Shown: positions 61,571 to 64,000 of the stretch, piece after piece | Layout of the letters: each line of letters begins with the position of its first letter | Numbering within the stretch: position 1 is the stretch's first letter | NCBI RefSeq assembly: GCF_003240585.1 | Contig: NZ_PCDP01000080.1 | Location: 1 to 64,000 of the forward strand | DNA from: Arminella tubonensis | GTDB taxonomy: Bacteria; Pseudomonadota; Alphaproteobacteria; Rhizobiales; Rhizobiaceae | Length of the DNA: 64,000 nt | Direction of reading: 5' to 3' | The notes under the pieces: generated by a model | Seen by the model: the letters and a program-made list of their open reading frames with translations, nothing else | Told to the model about the DNA's origin: nothing | Databases searched by the model: none | Translations under genes and position numbers: made by a program

Positions 61571-62833
61571 ATGGGCAGAGCCAAACTCACGATTATCCCG
61601 CCGGGCAAGCCGCTCACCGGCCGCGCAATGCCTCCTGGTTCGAAATCGATCACCAACCGGGCGCTGTTGCTGGCGGGCCTCGCCAAGGGCACCAGCCGGC
61701 TGACCGGCGCGCTGAAGAGCGACGACACCCGCTACATGGCCGAGGCCCTGCGCGCCATGGGCGTGACGATCGACGAGCCGGACGATACCACCTTCGTCGT
61801 TAAGGGAAACGGCAAGCTGCTGCCCCCTTCCGAACCGCTGTTCCTTGGCAATGCCGGCACTGCGACGCGCTTCCTGACCGCCGCCGCTGCCCTGGTCGAC
61901 GGCAAGGTCGTGGTCGATGGCGACGCGCATATGCGCAAGCGCCCGATCGCGCCGCTGGTCGACGCCCTGCGCTCCCTCGGCATCGATGCGGCGACCGAGA
62001 CCGGCTGCCCGCCCGTGACAATCAACGGAACAGGCCGCTTCGAGGCAAGCCGCGTCCAGATCGACGGTGGCCTCTCCAGCCAGTATGTCTCGGCGCTGCT
62101 CATGATGGCGGCCGGCGGCGACCGGCCGATCGACATCGAGCTTCTCGGCGAGGACATCGGCGCGCTCGGATATATCGACCTGACGACTGCTGCCATGCGC
62201 GCATTCGGTGCCAAGGTCGAGCGGACCAGCCCGGTCACCTGGCGGGTCGAACCGACAGGCTATAGCGCCACCGATTTCCTGATCGAACCCGACGCATCGG
62301 CAGCAACCTATCTCTGGGCAGCCGAAGTACTGACCGGCGGCAGGATCGATCTCGGCACCCCGGCCACCGCTTTCTCCCAGCCCGACGCCCGCGCCTATGA
62401 GACCATCGCGAAGTTCCCGCACCTGCCCGCCGTGATCGACGGATCGCAGATGCAGGATGCCGTCCCGACGCTTGCCGTGCTTGCCGCCTTCAACGAGACG
62501 CCGGTGCGCTTCGTCGGCATCGCCAATCTGCGTGTCAAGGAATGCGACCGGGTGAGGGCGCTGTCACTGGGCCTGTCGCAGATCGCACCTGGGCTCGGCA
62601 CCGAAGAGGGCGACGACCTCATCGTCGCCTCTGATCCGCGCCTTGCCGGCACCAAAGTGACCGCCAATATCGATACTTTCGCCGACCATCGCATCGCCAT
62701 GAGCTTCGCGCTGGCCGGCCTGAAGATCGGCGGCGTCACAATTCTCGATCCCGATTGCGTCGCCAAGACGTTTCCGGCCTATTGGCAGGTACTGGCTTCG
62801 CTCGGCGTCAAATATCAGGAAGATGCCGGGTAG
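61571..62833 (+). CDS. aroA: 3-phosphoshikimate 1-carboxyvinyltransferase (EPSP synthase)
   Basis: 420 residues. Family motifs: PPGSKSITNRALLLAGLAKG (about 21-40), LFLGNAGTATRFLTAAAAL (about 87-105), RVKECDRVRALSL and FADHRIAMSFALAG. Transfers enolpyruvate from PEP to shikimate 3-phosphate. The PGSKS and LGNAGTA forms resemble the E. coli-type (class I) enzyme more than the class II form that rhizobia carry with cmk/rpsA, so it may be an extra copy. ATG at 61571 follows GAAGAGAT. Part of a run with lemA and the DUF2207 gene. Confidence 0.9.
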   Translation: MGRAKLTIIPPGKPLTGRAMPPGSKSITNRALLLAGLAKGTSRLTGALKSDDTRYMAEALRAMGVTIDEPDDTTFVVKGNGKLLPPSEPLFLGNAGTATRFLTAAAALVDGKVVVDGDAHMRKRPIAPLVDALRSLGIDAATETGCPPVTINGTGRFEASRVQIDGGLSSQYVSALLMMAAGGDRPIDIELLGEDIGALGYIDLTTAAMRAFGAKVERTSPVTWRVEPTGYSATDFLIEPDASAATYLWAAEVLTGGRIDLGTPATAFSQPDARAYETIAKFPHLPAVIDGSQMQDAVPTLAVLAAFNETPVRFVGIANLRVKECDRVRALSLGLSQIAPGLGTEEGDDLIVASDPRLAGTKVTANIDTFADHRIAMSFALAGLKIGGVTILDPDCVAKTFPAYWQVLASLGVKYQEDAG

Positions 62834-62879
62834 CCCACCGCGGTGGTCGTGGGGCGATTTGGTTCGGGGGAACAACAAC

Positions 62880-64000
62880 GTGAAACGCATCGTCGTAAGC
62901 CTCTGCCTCGCTCTGGTCATGGCCGTCTTCGGCCGCGCGGCGCTGGCCGAGGAGGTCATCACCTCCTTTCACCAGGATATCGTGCTCGATCAAGACGGCT
63001 CCATGGCGGTCACCGAGACGATCAAGGTGAATTCCGAAGGCCGCGATATCAGGCACGGCATTTTCCGTGATTTCCCGCTGACCTTCGTGGATTCTGCCGG
63101 CCGAACGGCGACGGTCGATTTCAAGCTGCAGTCGATCGAACGCGACGGTGCGGCGGACCAATGGCGCACCGAGCGTATTTCGGGCGGTACCCGCATCTAT
63201 ATCGGCTCGGCGGACGTGCTCCTGAACCCCGGACCGCATGTGTTTCAGCTGACCTACCGCACTGACCGGCAGATCCGCTATTTCAGCGATTACGACGAGC
63301 TCTACTGGAACGTCACCGGAAATGGCTGGCTGTTCCGCATCCTCGATGCATCCGCCACGGTGACTTTGCCGTCGGGCGTCAAGCAGGAAGGGATCGCCTA
63401 TTCCACCGGTCCGCTCGGTGCGAAGGGAAGGGATGCCCGCGTTACGGAAACAGGCAGCGCCATCGCCTTTGAAACGACGCGACCGCTCGGCCAGGGCGAA
63501 GGGCTGACGATCAACGTCAAGTTGCCCAAGGGCGCGATCGCCCCGCCAAGCGCCGCACAGGAAAAGCTGTGGTTCTTCAGGGATAATCTCGATCTCATCA
63601 TCGCTTTCGGCGGCCTCGTCCTTGTGCTCGCCTATTACGCCCGCGCCTGGTTCGCCGTCGGTCGAGATCCCGCCCGCGGTGTCATGGTGCCGCGCTGGGA
63701 TGCGCCTGATGGTATCTCGCCGGCGCTGGTCAACTATATCGACAACAGGGGATTTTCCGGCGCTGGCTGGACGGCACTCTCGGCGACGGCGCTTGATCTG
63801 GCCGTGAAGGGCTATGTCGTCCTTAAGGACCTGGAGCAGAAGATCGTCATCAGCCCGACCAAGAAGGCACCCTTCGCCAAGTTCGAAGGCGGCGAGAAAG
63901 CTCTGATGGAGTCGCTCAGTCCCTATGCGCCGCTGATCATCGACAAGGCAAATGGCGAGAAGGTGCAAAAGGTCGGACAGAAATTCCGCAGTGCCATCGA
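62880..64000 (+). CDS. DUF2207 membrane protein (partial, N-terminal part)
   Basis: At least 373 residues, cut by the right window edge. GTG at 62880 with GGGGG upstream. Signal peptide (MKRIVVSLCLALVMAVFGRA), then a DUF2207 extracytoplasmic beta domain with FRDFPLTFVDSAGR and YWNVTGNGW, and a membrane helix (LDLIIAFGGLVLVLAYYARA, about 239-258). DUF2207 proteins usually neighbour LemA. Function unknown. No stop before the window end. Confidence 0.92.
   Translation, partial: MKRIVVSLCLALVMAVFGRAALAEEVITSFHQDIVLDQDGSMAVTETIKVNSEGRDIRHGIFRDFPLTFVDSAGRTATVDFKLQSIERDGAADQWRTERISGGTRIYIGSADVLLNPGPHVFQLTYRTDRQIRYFSDYDELYWNVTGNGWLFRILDASATVTLPSGVKQEGIAYSTGPLGAKGRDARVTETGSAIAFETTRPLGQGEGLTINVKLPKGAIAPPSAAQEKLWFFRDNLDLIIAFGGLVLVLAYYARAWFAVGRDPARGVMVPRWDAPDGISPALVNYIDNRGFSGAGWTALSATALDLAVKGYVVLKDLEQKIVISPTKKAPFAKFEGGEKALMESLSPYAPLIIDKANGEKVQKVGQKFRSAI

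Noticed and set aside
62808..63968. A 386-codon minus-strand frame at the right end
   Set aside because: It is the shadow of the DUF2207 gene, whose signal peptide and domain motifs are clear on the plus strand.

Overview
This is chromosomal sequence from an alphaproteobacterium, most likely Rhizobium (R. etli/R. leguminosarum group). The base composition is GC-rich. Lineage markers include an MctP monocarboxylate permease behind a DUF3311 protein, a groESL operon with a CIRCE operator, a LexA site of the alphaproteobacterial GAAC-N7-GAAC type, and an Fo-only ATP synthase cluster with a b' subunit. There are also small DUF4170, DUF2093, DUF2007 and DUF1192-sized proteins typical of rhizobia. 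The species name is inference. I saw no rRNA, tRNA, CRISPR array, insertion sequence or phage.

Layout. Positions 1-1030 hold groEL (cut by the window edge) and groES on the minus strand, with a promoter and CIRCE. Positions 1.2-5.4 kb hold a HAD hydrolase, ribF, DUF3311-mctP and a decayed HicA/DUF1902 toxin-antitoxin pair. Positions 5.7-18.1 kb are mainly RNA-processing and housekeeping genes (ileS, tadA, rluB, rsmD), a lipoprotein, a patatin, a Kef-type antiporter, the TldE/PmbA protease, a CysQ-like phosphatase and a DUF4170 protein. Positions 18.3-21.5 kb hold lipid A/Kdo genes (waaA, a HAD hydrolase, lpxK), followed by an RND efflux pair (21.7-26.0 kb), DUF2093 and mutL. Positions 28.5-31.8 kb are signalling: a PAS/receiver protein without a kinase domain and a GGDEF-EAL protein. 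Then come a flavin oxidoreductase and a PRC-barrel protein. Positions 34.9-39.0 kb form a sugar-acid operon (SDR, dgoK, dgoA, SMP-30 lactonase) divergent from an IclR regulator. Next are a LuxR-type regulator, mrp, corA, kup, a SleB-like hydrolase and the Fo cluster atpI-B-E-F2-F. Positions 49.3-49.7 kb are repeat-rich and carry a partial duplicate of the 3' end of rnhB. Positions 49.7-57 kb carry rnhB, a radical SAM gene with a LexA box, a glycosyltransferase, moaB, ispE, a TPR protein and a polyprenyl diphosphate synthase. Positions 57-64 kb hold a methyltransferase, an S49 peptidase, a ParDE-like pair, glyQ, lemA, an aroA-type EPSP synthase and a DUF2207 protein cut by the window end.

Most genes are ordinary housekeeping. 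The most notable observations are: a bipartite palindromic repeat inserted in frame in ileS, adding about 50 residues; a related repeat beside rnhB, flanked by an 87%-identical 60-bp copy of the gene's end; an Mrp/ApbC Fe-S carrier with no cysteine at all but a His-rich linker, downstream of a candidate sigma-54 promoter; a HicA toxin with a stop at codon 3; and an SOS-type operator in front of a PA0069-like radical SAM gene. I found no convincing wholly new multi-gene system.
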